The notes below the pieces were generated by a model that saw only the letters and a program-made list of their open reading frames with translations, was not told where the DNA came from and ran no database searches. Both the position numbers and the translations under genes were made by a program. This document shows, in pieces, positions 44,441-56,103 of a stretch of DNA of 64,000 nucleotides (position 1 is the first letter of the stretch; each line of letters starts with the position of its first letter). Source of the stretch: Larix kaempferi. Lineage: Eukaryota > Streptophyta > Pinopsida > Pinales > Pinaceae. The DNA is taken from the NCBI GenBank assembly GCA_027924585.1, contig BSBM01000871.1, forward strand, positions 496,001 to 560,000, given 5' to 3'.

Positions 44441-44900
44441 GATAGTTTTGAGAAGCTAAAGGCTAATATGGCTTCGGCACCGATCTTAGTATTTCCGGAC
44501 TGGAGTAAGGAATTCCATGTCCATGTTGATGCTTCGTCGATTGCACTAGGTGTGGTGCCGGCGCAACCCAGAGAGGGGGATCTTGATCACCCTATTGATT
44601 TCGTCAGTCGGAAGTTGTCATCCGTAGAAAGGAACTACACCACTATTGAGAGGGAAGGCTTGGCGATGGTCTATGCGTTGCAAAAGTTCTAACACTACTT
44701 ATTGGGTAGACATTTTAAGATGTTCACATATCACTCTGCATTAAAATACCTGGTCAATAAGCCTGTGTTGGGGGGGAAGATCTGTTGATGGTTACTTCTT
44801 TTTCAGGAGTTTGATTTTGAAGTAATTGTGAAGCCAGGGAGGTTGAATGCTGGACCAAATCATCTATCGTGGATTGAAACAGGAGAAGAGCCAACATTGA
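44441..44900 (+). pseudogene. Element A RNase H
   Basis: FHVHVDASSIALGVV and ERNYTTIEREGLAMVYALQKF carry the expected Asp and Glu. The later Asp of the usual TDHSAL motif is Tyr (TYHSAL, about 44725), so the copy is catalytically dead. It also has TAA at 44691 and TGA at about 44787. Confidence 0.8.
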
Positions 44901-46221
44901 AGATGGGTTGCCTGATGCGCAACTGTTTAAAGTGGAAGTAGCCAATGGCTATTTTGAAGAAATCATTCAGTTTCTGGTGATTGGTACCGCACCAGAAGAG
45001 TTCAGAACTAGTCAGAAGAAGCAGTTGGTCGTCAAAACTGTGGACTTCCAGCTAATCGCAGGAGAGTTATACAAGATGGGTGCAGATAAAAAATTGAGAT
45101 GGTGTGTCTTGCCACATGAGCAAGTGCATATCTTGGCAGAGGCACATGGAGGGGTAGCAGGAGGGCACTACAACGGTTGGGTGACTTCCAAGAAGGTGCT
45201 TTGTGCGGGGCTTTGGTGGCCCAAATTGCACAGCGATGCAACAGACTATGCGCGGTCCTGCGACATTTGTCAAAGAACCGGGAAGCCATCCAGGAGGGAC
45301 GAGATTTCGCTAATACCTCAGTTGACACTACAACCATTCAACAAATGGGCGGTGGACTTTGTGGGACCAATCAATCCACCGGGGAAGCGCATTGTTGCAA
45401 GATACATCATTATGGTGACAGATTATTTGACAAGATGGGCAGAGGCTGCACCAGTCATTGATTGTTCCATAGCCATGGCTGCGTGGTTCTTGTTCGACAA
45501 CATTATCACTCGCTTCAGCTACCCCAAGATATTGATGAGTGATCAAGGAAACCACTTTCTCAATCGCACCATCAGCATATTGATGGAGGAACTACAGATA
45601 CAGCATAAGAAGAGTACACCATATCATCCACAAGAAAATGGTACGGTGGAAGATTTCAATAAGATATTGGAGCATGCGCTGAAAAAGGTTTGCAATGCAA
45701 ACCGCGATGACTGGGATCTGAAAATCCCAACAGTATTGTGGACCTATCGCACCACATGTAAAAGGTTGACGAGTCAGACACCATTCAAGTTAGTGTATGG
45801 ACAAAAAGTGATTATGCCAATGGAGTACATCATTCTGAGTCTGTGCATAGCAACAATGATAGGTATGGTTGATGCAACAGCGTTGGAAGAACATCTAGCG
45901 CAGTTAATACAGCTGGAGGAAGATCGCTTTATCCCAATATTCCACCAGGGGGTGGAGAAGGATTGCCAGAAGGCGTGGCATGATCGCCACATAAAAAACA
46001 AACAATTTCAGTAGGGTGACTTGGTGTTGTTGTATGACAGCAAGTTTATGAAACATCTAGGAAAATTGCAGATGCATTGGCTTGGTCTGTATTGCATCAG
46101 TAGCATTACTTAAGGAGGCACGGTATAGTTGCAGTAGTTAGATAGAGTGATGCTCCTAAAGTTGATTAATGGTAGCAGGTTGAAGCCCTATCGGTCGGGC
46201 TTGGAAAAGCACGATGCCTAA
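44901..46221 (+). pseudogene. Element A integrase
   Basis: The 368-codon frame (44908-46014) carries the zinc finger (HGGVAGGHYNG, CDICQRTGKPSRRDE) and the DDE core: Asp in KWAVDFVGP, Asp in ILMSDQGNHF and Glu in NGTVEDFN. The C-terminal DLVLLYDSKF and MHWLGLY segments follow beyond TAG 46012. It ends at TAA 46219. No chromodomain is visible. Confidence 0.85.
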
Positions 46222-46760
46222 GTCACATCGGATAAAAAAAAAAAGTGAAAAAAAAATGCAGGTTGATCGGTGGCAGGATGGTGCATCGACAAAGATGAGA
46301 ATGCACATGCAGGGAGGCTTGTGCCACAAGTTAGGAATGGTCCACAATAGTGGCAGCGTCATGACTAGGTCAAATCAAGCAATAAATACCAAAAGTAGAA
46401 ACAGTTAATTAACGACACTTGTTCAAATAATGGGCATTAATGGTAGATCCGGATGATCGACTAACAAGATCGACAACAGATTTGGGTAATTAATGTAGGA
46501 TTTCGGCCAAGTTAATGCAGTATTTAGTGATGATTAGGAAGGATTGGGTTGGACGCTATAAGAACGGGTCGAAGTTAGTTGGAAGGCACTGAGAATTCAG
46601 TTGTTAAGTGTGCTTGTGAAGTGTTGCAGAGTATTGTTCTTTCCTAAAGACTGCAGTTGTGAGTTGGGAAAGGTTCAGTTGAACTAGAAGAGTCACATTA
46701 TTGCGCATTGAGTGGGCCTGTTCATTACGTCGGTGATCAGTTGAGAACATCGTGTGAGGT
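46222..46760 (+). other. Spacer between integrase and extra ORF of element A
   Basis: No gene is seen. It contains an A-rich run and, at 46557-46564, TATAAGAA about 200 bp before the extra ORF's ATG. This is a possible internal promoter. Confidence 0.5.
46557..46564 (+). promoter_or_regulatory. Possible internal TATA box for A's extra ORF
   Basis: GCTATAAGAACGGG resembles plant core promoters and precedes the ORF at 46761. There is no second copy to test conservation. Confidence 0.3.
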
Positions 46761-47301
46761 ATGCTAGAAACAATTGAGATTAACGGTGAAGTAGAGTCTC
46801 CCTTCATCCCGGTTGTCGTTGAAGAAGAATTCATGTCTGCGGGAGACGTCAATATTGAGGCAGAAGTTGTAAACATGCCGGTTGGAGCGTCGGTGATTGC
46901 TAAGAAGCATCGACAAGGTCAGCATTCCGAGTCACCGCAGAGAAAGCATCAGCTTCGGTCCTCCACTGTTGTGGAAAGGGAAGCTCAAGGGGAAGTAGGG
47001 CCATCTAGCCGCCGGGTTGATGAGTCCACCGCATGGGAAGGCCTCTCGGACACTGATATCCTGGGGTATATCCCCTCAGTCGCCCCGGGGTACCTTCCCG
47101 GAAGGTGCAATGGAATACCAAGTACACATTGCGGATGCCTGCATTACCGGTAGGAATGGAGTGCTTTGTCGACATTGGGCCAACACTGATGTGTCTAAAA
47201 TATGACGACCATGATATGGTGGCATACAAGGATATTTCCTCAGAACCGTATGAGTCAGAGTCACGATTAAGCAGTAAACCGGTTCCACATTATTGGGCAC
47301 A
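46761..47301 (+). pseudogene. Element A extra ORF, 5' part, interrupted by C
   Basis: It starts MLETIEINGEVESPFIPV and has an acidic/Ser-rich region to 47153 with a basic patch (KKHRQGQHSESPQRKHQLR). A shift to another frame then runs to 47301 (MPALPVGMECFVDIGP, KPVPHYWAH). Element C is inserted after 47301, and the same frame continues at 56104. I do not recognise the family. It lies where some plant gypsy elements carry an env-like or other additional gene. Confidence 0.55.
47297..47301. repeat. Target-site duplication of C, left copy
   Basis: GCACA here pairs with GCGCA at 56099-56103, a single A/G difference. Removing C joins one continuous reading frame in A, which supports the borders. 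Confidence 0.7.
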
Positions 47302-47787
47302 TGTTATAGCTTAAAATGACACTTCTCCATCCATGAGGACACTTGCATCCCTTGGTCACATGACGACACTTCTTGAGATCAAGTTTAGTCACACAAAAGG
47401 ACACTTGTGGATTGAGGGGTCATTTGGGACACTAAAAATAGTTGAAATTACCTCACTCTTGGCCCATTTGATGGTTATAACCCTTAGGATTACAGTTTTT
47501 TTATAATCTAATGTCTTCTTCTATTATGAATATTAGTCTTATGTATGTATTCAAATGTATTTGAGAAAGGTATGAATTTGTTTTGCAGGTGTGGGCATTG
47601 CGACATTGGACAACATTGAAGAGCAAGGAAGAGGAGGCTAGGATCAACCTTCTAAATAAGGTTCATATATCTCTAACCTTAATCTCTTCACTTACTTGTT
47701 GTACTTGCAGAACATTTGTAGGTTTATCTTTCATACCTGAAGTTGGTAGTTTCTCCCCTGAACTATAGGTGCATTTTCCTCACAACA
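47302..47787 (+). mobile_element. 5' LTR of C with 619-bp internal deletion
   Basis: The 486 bp align to the two ends of the 1105-bp 3' LTR. The missing part equals 55182-55800. The join CCCTTAGGA/TTACAG has 2 bp (GA) of microhomology. The missing part contains the TATA box. Confidence 0.9.
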
Positions 47788-47790
47788 GAA

Positions 47791-47808
47791 TGGCGACTCC
47801 GCTGGGGA
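47791..47808 (+). other. Primer binding site of C
   Basis: TGGCGACTCCGCTGGGGA starts three bases after the LTR. I associate this class with tRNA-Arg-primed Tat/Ogre-type elements, from memory. Confidence 0.7.
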
Positions 47809-49433
47809 AAGCCTAACTGCTTAAGGGTATCCAAGGTCATTTATTTAGTTTTGTTTGAAGGTATTTGTTCAATTTATTGATTAGAATCAGTTATTAGGCT
47901 TTGTTTGACCCTCCTTGGCTCTTACAGACCCTTCCTAGCCCTTTCAGACCCTGGTGGACCCAAGTTGGGGGGTTTTAACCCCATTTTTTCAACTTTTCCC
48001 ACCTGTGCGCTACTGTTGTGAAGCACAGTAGTGCATTCCCCTATTATGGGCACTGGTATGCCTCATACACAGTAGCGCACACATTCTGGGTTTGAATTTT
48101 TTGGTTGTGGACCCAAATTTGGGGGTTGTGGCTACATTTTTGGGGTCCCTGATGACCCTAGGTATGAGTTAAACCACTGTAAGTGGCCTCCTATCCTTGT
48201 ACTGATCCTATGTTCATGATTTGGACCTCTTTTGATCAATTTGGGATTGTTTGAAAATTCTTGGGGCTTGTTGACCCAAGTTGGGGGGTTGTGGACTAAT
48301 TTGGTGTTTTATACCCTAATTTGAGTATGACTAAACCTGCTTGCTCCATTTCCTCTGGATTGAAACCTATTGAGTCTACTTGACCCTGTTTGTATCTATT
48401 CGAGTGGAATTTCTCCTTAGATTGGTTTCTTATCCTCCCTTATTATTTTAGTTTTCTTTTTGTAGTGAAAGCTCAAGTGTCTTTGTTGTTGTTCAGGACC
48501 TTGATTGCACTGTTTATGTGCAGACCTAACCTTACCAAACCATAGTTCTTTGTAGGTCATTTTCTTTGTTTGGGTCTAAAAGTAGTTTTTGTAAGCTTTT
48601 CCCAATGGTTGGCATGCTTACATCAATAAGAATCTTAAAGTCGTATTGGTAGCTTTTACTGTTTCAATCAGGAAACCTGAAAGTTCTTTGCTTTTGCTTT
48701 GACCGTAGGTTACTTTCAATTTCAATTTTGTTTCTCACCTTTTGAAAAGCATAGAAATTTTGATTTATTTTTTGAGTAGATTACCTTGCAAGTGGCTTAA
48801 AGGATTTAAGAGTGCTTTGCATCAAAAAGAAGAAGTTTTCTTTTGCATACTGATTTGTTTGAGTAGCTGCATTCTTAGGTTTTGAGTTTAATTTTGTACA
48901 TTTAGACTTTATTTTTATCTTTTTTGCATTCGAAAAGACTAAAAATTGTATTTGCATATGCATTCTAGATCTGTTTCGAGCATATACCAGGATTGGATCA
49001 CGTTTGGGGACTCTTTTGAGTTTCGGGCTCAGCTACCCTGCCCATGCCTTCTGATTCGACCAGAGACTGTTCCCCCAGGATTTTTTGGTGTGGTGGTATC
49101 CTTAGTATCTGACCATAGGATCATACACAGGTGACAGCGGAGGGTTATATCTGTTGTACCTAGGACAAACGTGGGAGGAAATCCCTTGCAGGTCTTTGGG
49201 AGGGAGGTTGGGTGATTCCAGCGCTTGCACCCTTAGTCATTGTATTGTGGACCTTGGGTAACTATTCTTCATCCTTCGTTGATCTTTCTGGGCCCTCATC
49301 ATCCCAGAATCTTCTCCGGAAGGCATCTGTTTGCCTGGTTTGATTTACCTGGGACCTTTTTTATTGGTGTGCTCTTTGTGCTACTTGTCTTAGTTTTCCT
49401 TAGAGAACTTTTTGCTCATTTGAGCAGGAAACT
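47809..49433 (+). other. Non-coding leader of C
   Basis: There is no supported ORF. It has T/G-rich text with repeated GACCC...TTGGGGGTT phrases (about 47950-48320) and AGTAGYGCA motifs that also occur in the LTR (55270-55410). Confidence 0.6.
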
Positions 49434-52432
49434 ATGTCTAGCGTTCCGGCGAGCGCCAATCAAGGTACCCCTGTTCTGGGGGATCCTTGTGATTTTCCAT
49501 TTATTGGAAACATTGGTACTCCCTTAATGGCTACTCTGAATCTTCCTGGATTCACTATAGGGCTTCCAGTTTGGTTCTTCTCCACTCTGAATGCCTTACA
49601 TGCTCCTGACGCTTATATTGTAAGCACCTCAAATCAAGAGCATTAGAACCCTATGCCTTCCTTTCCATTAACATCTTCTCCTCCTCCTTGTACTTCATGT
49701 GGAGAAATTAGCAATAATAGTAACCAGAAGTCTAAAAGGAATAGACAGAGGAAGAACAAGAAGAAGATGCCATAACAAGGGGGCAGCAACCTATTCTCTG
49801 TAAGTTATGCTGGGGGCAAGCACCCTGCCTCTGCAAATCATGCAGGGGGAACCTACCCAGCCTCTAGAGGTCATGCTGGGAGAAAAATTTTAGTCATTGA
49901 AAATCACACTGAAAGTTTGTCTTCAACCACTCTCAGTCATGTTGAGGACATGTCATTGATCACTACTAGTCATATTAATGACAAGTCACCAGTTCCTGTG
50001 AGTCATACTGGAGACACCAGATCATCCACTGCAAGTCATGCTGAGGGAGTTGACATTGTCGACAAACCCAATAAACAAAAGTGTAAGTTCCCTTGCAAGT
50101 TTTGTGAGGGACACCACCTTACTTACTTATGCCCTGTACTTCCAGAAGTGCAAAAAGTGTGGTCCTTAGTTCAAAATTCTTATGCTTCTGAGCAACCAAC
50201 CACTGTAAGTCATGCTGGGGGCAAGCTGTCAACCAATGTTAGTCATGCTAAGAGTACTGACATTGTAAAGGAGTCTTGACCTATAAGACGAAAACCAAAG
50301 TTCCCTTGTAAACTTTGTAAGGGAGATCACCTTACTCACCGATGCCCTGCAATTCCAGAGGCATGAAGAGTGTGGTCCATGTCTAAAGGAACCTTTGTTC
50401 CTGAGTTGTCTATAGATTCCCTACATTCAGATCAACCTTTGGTTAATAAAGTGGTTGAACCAATGCAATCTTTGGTCAACCCCACTCTTCCTTCGGAGAG
50501 TGAAGTGATCAAATCGATGCAATCTTTGACCAATCCCATCAGTCCTTTGGAGACTGATGCACCTACCCCTGAATTCTTCTCCATTACCAGTTTGGATGTT
50601 CCTGAAAAAGAGGGTTCTTCATCTGTGCCATGTGAACCCCTACCAAGACCTAGGATCCTTTCCTTTGATTGGAATAGTCTAGTTGAGCCTCATCTTCCTT
50701 CTTCGACACCTTTTCAGATAAAGGTTGATATCGGGAACCATACGGTTGATCGATGCATTGTAGATGAAGGAGCTTCTGTTAGTATCTTATCCGCTTATGC
50801 TTGGAGAGATTTGGTTTTCCCTAATGTTATTCCAGCTGTTAATTGGCCATTGACCTTCGATAAAATACCTAGTGAACCGTTCGGATAAATCCGTCAGGCA
50901 CCTGTTACAGAGTGTGGTCCATGTCTAAAGGAACCTTTGTTCCTGAGTTGTCTATAGATTCCCTACAGTCAGATCAACCTTTGGTTAATAAAGTGGTTGA
51001 ACCAATGCAATCTTTGGTCAACCCCACTCTTCCTTCGGAGAGTGAAGTGATCAAATCGATGCAATCTTTGACCGATCCCATCAGTCCTTTGGAGACTGAT
51101 GCACCTACCCCTGGATTCTTCTCCATTACCAGTTTGGATGTTCCTGAAAAAGAGGGTTCTTCATCTGTGCCATGTGAACCCCTACCAAGACCTAGGATCC
51201 TTTCCTTTGATTGGAATAGTCTAGTTGAGCCTCATCTTCCTTCTTCGACACCTTTTCAGATAAAGGTTGATATCGGGAACCATACGGTTGATCGATGCAT
51301 TGTAGATGAAGGAGCTTCTGTTAGTATCTTATCCGCTTATGCTTGGAGAGATTTGGTTTTCCCTAATGTTATTCCAGCTGTTAATTGGCCATTGACCTTC
51401 GATAAAATACCTAGTGAACCGTTTGGATAAATCCGTCAGGCACCTATTACTTTGGGTGGAAAAACAGTCTTAGTTGATTTTATTGTCTTAAAGGACCCTA
51501 TGGACTTTGATATGATCCTCGGGCGTGATTACATTTATGCTATACATGCTGTGGTGTCTATGCTCTTTCGTGTGATGCATTTTCCTCATAACGAAAGCAT
51601 CATCACTATCGACCATCTTGCATTCCTTAATCCTCTTTATTACCCAACTGTAGACCAGTCAGATCCCTCATCATTAGGAACCACTATGTCACATGGGACT
51701 TATGTGGCATATTGTTCCTTGAGTTCAACTACTACTGAGAAGAAGTCTCTAGGTTCATGCTTACCTTCTCGGGATTTAGTCCTAGCTTTTGACCAAGTGA
51801 CACCTCCATCTGAATGTTTAGATATGTTTTCTATCTAGGACGATATACTTCCTTCCGATGAATTTTTCCTAGAGTCCATAATACAGTCTTCCATTCATTT
51901 GGATGTTGATCCAGTCGCAGTTATGTCTAGCCCCGGTTTGAACTTAAAGTATGATCTTTCTACTGTTGAGTCTTTGGACTCTCCTATAGATCCGCAAATT
52001 GGTGTTCCTGCTGAGTTTGATTTTGCTTCTAGAATTTTCAACTCCCATGATGATGAATTTGTCTCTGCAGATTCCATCATGTCCTTCAACTTTGATCTTC
52101 ATCCTGAAGTTGATCTTGTTGATTGTAAGTCCTCGGGCTTGGGTACCATAGAGTCTTCATTTGCAAACTCTACCTTGTTTATGCCTGTTGTTGATGATAG
52201 TGAAGTTGAAAGTATTTCTACCACAGTGACTTGTATCGGGTCTTTCTTTACATATGTTTTAGATATGATCTTGGTACTAATGTTTCTTGGATACAGGATT
52301 CTTAGTTGGATTTATACTTGCTTATTGGTCCTTGTCGACACCTTGTGCGACCATGTCAGGTATATTCGGAACTTTGCATATAGGTTTAGGCTTCCCCGCT
52401 GTTATATTGCATTTGAACCTTTTGCCATCTGA
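49434..52432 (+). pseudogene. Element C polyprotein: linker, knuckles, protease, hydrophobic tail
   Basis: One original frame is broken by stops and by a 542-bp tandem duplication. It starts MSSVPASANQGTPV and has LMATLNLPGFTIGLPVW, matching the inter-knuckle linker of B. Repeated S-H-A-G-like motifs (about 49800-50250) follow, then two C-x2-C-x3-H-x4-C knuckles (50094-50132 and 50307-50345). The protease has IVDEGASVSILSAYAW, twice because of the duplication, then LGGKTVLVDF and DMILGRDYIYA. A C-terminal part (51899-52432) has a hydrophobic stretch (YVLDMILVLMFLGYRIL) that could span a membrane. Confidence 0.7.
50367..51450 (+). repeat. 542-bp direct tandem duplication in C
   Basis: 50367-50908 and 50909-51450 are about 99% alike (I count about five differences). 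The unit is not a multiple of three, so it shifts the frame. It covers the segment from just after knuckle 2 to the middle of the protease. Confidence 0.93.
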
Positions 52433-54979
52433 ATTCGCCATAGGGTCGAACCTGTTGGATATTGGTGTGTAAGCCATCTCTTTATGCATTGTGCACCAGT
52501 CCGATAGTAGATCCTACCTAACATGGGTCACCCTAGTCAGCACCCTTATGCCATCTTGGTGCCCATGCTGAGTTTTTCTGATAGGCTTGGGAGCCCTTTT
52601 AGATTTACCATGACTTTGAGAAGAAGCCTCATATCTTTCTTCCTCATATATTTTTGGCCATCCCTGATAGGGCTCCCATATTTGTGTTCAAGTTGCATAT
52701 GCATCTATTATGATCCTGCTTACGCTAATGAGCCTGATGTCGGCTTCCATGCTTTTAGCTCGTTATATAAGCCTCCATCTCTGGTCTCATTTTCGCTAAG
52801 CCTTGTATCATTTTTCCTTCGCAATTTGACACCTTTTACTTGGAGGATACACACCCTGAGTGTCCTTATCTTGCTCATGTTCCTTGCATTAGGCATATCC
52901 TTGTTCCATGCGCTTGGAGCTAGTTTTTCATGTCCCTGACACTCGTCTCCTCCCATTTCGAGCATTCTTCTACCTTTACTCCAAGCTTGTTAAAAATAGT
53001 AAGTAGGTTACGAGCAGTATTCCACCTTTCCTTCGAGCTCATTAAAAATAGTATGGAGGCTATGAGCATTTATTTCATCTTCACTTCGAGCTCATTAAAA
53101 ACAGTAAGGAAGTTATGAGCATTTTTCTGTATCTCCTTTGAGCTCGTTAAAAACAGTAAGGAGGTCACGAGTTTACTTTTCCAGGCTCGTTAAACCTTTA
53201 CAGAAAAGATCCCTATGGAGTTCTTTTAAGCCCTTTTTAGACTAAGTTTGCCGAGCATAGTTGTTTTTTCAGGCTCGTTAAAATAACTGAACCGACATCC
53301 ACTTAGCTATAGAATTATCCCTTTTCCAGGCCTTGGTTGATAATTTACAGAAAAGGTATACTCTAGGTATACTCTGGTATGAGCTAGAAGAGTTCTTCTT
53401 CCATTATTTTACACTTTTTCAGGGAAGGAGACTAACTTTACGAAAAAGGACCTTTGGAGTTGTCTTTAGGGTTTTCAGACTCTTGAAATGTGAAAACACC
53501 AAGTGAGCATTCACCTACTCTGGCTTGATGTGAAATCCACTAGATGGTTGATAGAGGACTGTTTAAGTTTTTCAACTCTATAAGCAAGAAAACACCGCCG
53601 AGCACAGACCAATTCGGGCTCGATATAAAATCCATGGATAGGTGTATGGAGTTTTCTTCTAGGTTTTTCAAACTCCTTAAATATGAAAATATTGTCGAGC
53701 ATGCTTTAGTTCTTTTTCAAGCTTGTTAAAAAACGAAAAAGGAAAGGGAAGGGAAGAATGTTAAAATATCTTTCAATATGATGGCAGCAAGTCAACTATC
53801 TCCTTGAACAAAGCACCTGTTTTGAGTCTATCAAACAAGTTGGGTTCTAATGTTGGCCTTAGGATAAACCTGATCTCAGAGTTCTTACTCCTCCATTTGA
53901 TTAGTCTTCCAATCATATGGAGAATCTGTTAATGTCTCGTACATTGCAGATTTGCATCATGGTCTCTTTGTGTTAAAAGCTACCTAAGTCACTCTTGTGT
54001 CGTGCTCACTGTTCAAGGATATAACCTGTGTCGGCTATTCTGTAGTTTCCTTGACCTCATGCATCGGCCATTCCTTAGTGTTGGTATGTTTCATCATGTG
54101 TTCATTCCTACTCCAAATCAGCTCATACCTGTTGAGTGTCCCTTGTGTTGGATGATGGAGGATTCCTTAAGGCCTCCCTTCCAATGGACTTCTTCCCATT
54201 GACTTCAACTCATTGTGCTCTGGGAATGAATTTTAGAGTTTCGGTTAGTACCTTGGGGATTGCAGTCATTAGTGGTAGTTTCCCTCATTATTGGATAGAT
54301 GGGAATACATCAATGTCTCCTATCCGATAGATTCTTCAAGTGTTCAATGGCAAGACCACTTATTCGCACTTGTTTAAATGTACTAGGTACCTTGGGTTCC
54401 ATTTTCATTATTGGTGGACACCCTCGCGTTTGTTAATGGTATACATCAATGAACGGTAATCAAATGACACCTCCCATGTTCGACATCAACTCATTTATTC
54501 ACATGGATAGGTTTGTACCTTGGGTTGTTTTTTGGATGAAGACCTTGGGATCCTCGATAGCATCACCTTATTTATGTTATCGCCCAAGTTGCGCAAGACT
54601 GAGCCACACTCTTTTTGGCTCTTGATGAGACATAGATCTAGCTTGCTCTCTATGGCTATGTTCTCCAGTTTTGACATAGATCCACCTTGTATTTATGTGG
54701 CTATGTTTACACTTATGTTCCTCATGGATCCACGCTTGTATTCTAGTTGCCATGATATATGCATAAGTATTTGGATCATTATTGTATCCTCTTGGAGGTC
54801 ATGTTCCACCATTTGAACATGGACAATTACCCCAAGGATGAGTTTGTCTAACATTGCCTTTTCTTTTAGGTACTTCATTTGAGCCTATGATTCTTGGTTT
54901 CTCCATTCCCCATGATTCAACTCTTCGTTATTTATAATGTATTTTGACCATCGTTTCCCTCAGTCCCTCTGACCTCATA
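52433..54979 (+). other. 3' non-coding region of C with hairpin-rich block
   Basis: From about 52960 to 53740 there are serial repeats of GAGCTCRTTAAAAAYAGTA...GAGC and CCTTTTCC...AGAAAAGG stems. Matches to B include GCTAGAAGAGTTCTTC at about 53382 and the GGAGACTAA...TTTACGAAAAAGG phrase at 53425-53449. The remainder (53760-54979) has only short unsupported ORFs. No antisense PMD gene is seen. Confidence 0.65.
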
Positions 54980-54993
54980 CATTAGGGGGCATA
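54980..54993 (+). other. Polypurine tract of C
   Basis: CATTAGGGGGCATA directly precedes the 3' LTR, like CATCAGGGGGCAATC of B. Confidence 0.7.
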
Positions 54994-56098
54994 TGTTATA
55001 GCTTAAAATGACACTTCTCCATCCGTGACGACACTTGCATCCCTTGGTTGCATGATGACACTTCTTGAGATCAAGTTTAGTCACACAACAGGACACTTGT
55101 GGATTGAGGGGTCATTTGGGACACTAAAAATGGTTGAAATTACCTCACTCTTGGCCAATTTGATGGTTATAACCCTTAGGAACATTTTTCCAGACCAAAA
55201 CATCTCCTGAAAATAATCAGAAAACCCTGTTTTTGACCATTTTCTCCAAAATCGCTGGTTTCCTATGCATAGAGTAGGGCATACTAGGATGTGTGCGTGA
55301 CTCTTATGCCTATAGAGTAGCGCACACCTTGGAAAATATGCAACTCCACTTCAATAAAGTAGCACACACCTTGATAAATGCGCTGGTTTGCAGTAGGAAG
55401 AGTAGGGCATTTTCCTGAATCATTCAAAATGTCAAATTTTGGTTGAATTGAGTTAGTTTGGGAACTTCCTAATCGGTTATAACTGCTTTTCCTCTCCTTC
55501 ATTAACTATATAAGGAAGGTAGAAGGGCCTTGTGAGGGGACCAAGCCTATAAGAATGTTATGCTGGAGGAATGGAGACCCTCATCCCCCTCTCTTGTGCC
55601 TCAGTTTCTGATAAATCCTAGCACAACTGATTAGAGGCTGGGATCCTTGGAGAACAGAAGCAGGAGACCTTGACTCTAGGTTTCTTGAAGTGCCAAGCTT
55701 GAAGGAAGGTATAACTTTATGTACTTTCTTCATTCATTAATAAAGATTAGACGTTATTCCCTTTCCAAATATGACCTATTCATGTGTGTCTCAGATTTGA
55801 TTACAGTTTGTTTATAATCTAATGTCTTCTTCTATTATGAATATCAGTCTTATGTACGTAGTCAAATGTTTTTGAGAAAGGTATGAATTTGTTTTGCAGG
55901 TGTGGGCATTGCGACATTGGACAACATTGAAGAGCAAGGAAGAGGAGGTTAGGATCAACCTTCTAAATAAGGTTCATATATCTCTAACCTTAATCTCTTC
56001 ACTTACTTGTTGTACTTGCAGAACATTTGTAGGTCTATCTTTCATACCTGAAGTTGGTAGTTTCTCCCCTGAACTATAGGTGCATTTTCCTCACAACA
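54994..56098 (+). mobile_element. 3' LTR of C, full length
   Basis: An 1105-bp TG...CA LTR. Its ends match 47302-47489 and 47490-47787 with scattered substitutions. It includes a TATA box at 55507-55514 and AGTAGCGCACACC motifs. Confidence 0.92.
55507..55514 (+). promoter_or_regulatory. TATA box in 3' LTR of C
   Basis: CTATATAAGGAAGG is a good core promoter. It lies in the part deleted from the 5' LTR. Confidence 0.6.
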
Positions 56099-56103
56099 GC
56101 GCA
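56099..56103. repeat. Target-site duplication of C, right copy
   Basis: GCGCA pairs with GCACA at 47297-47301, one transition apart. Confidence 0.7.

Larger units (their letters stand above)
47302..56098 (+). mobile_element. Element C: gag-less, RT-less Tat-like retrotransposon
   Basis: Bounded by TGTTATAGC...CTCACAACA LTRs, with a PBS, a polypurine tract and a 5-bp TSD. The internal region has one broken ORF with CCHC knuckles and a DEGAS protease but no gag domain, RT, RH, INT or aRNH. The GLPVW segment and the 3' hairpin block show kinship with the B family. It would need proteins from another element to move. Confidence 0.88.

Noticed and set aside
54000-54880. Short ORFs in the 3' region of C that might be an extra gene
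   Set aside because: All are under 100 codons in mixed frames and strands, with no domain and no second copy to test conservation.
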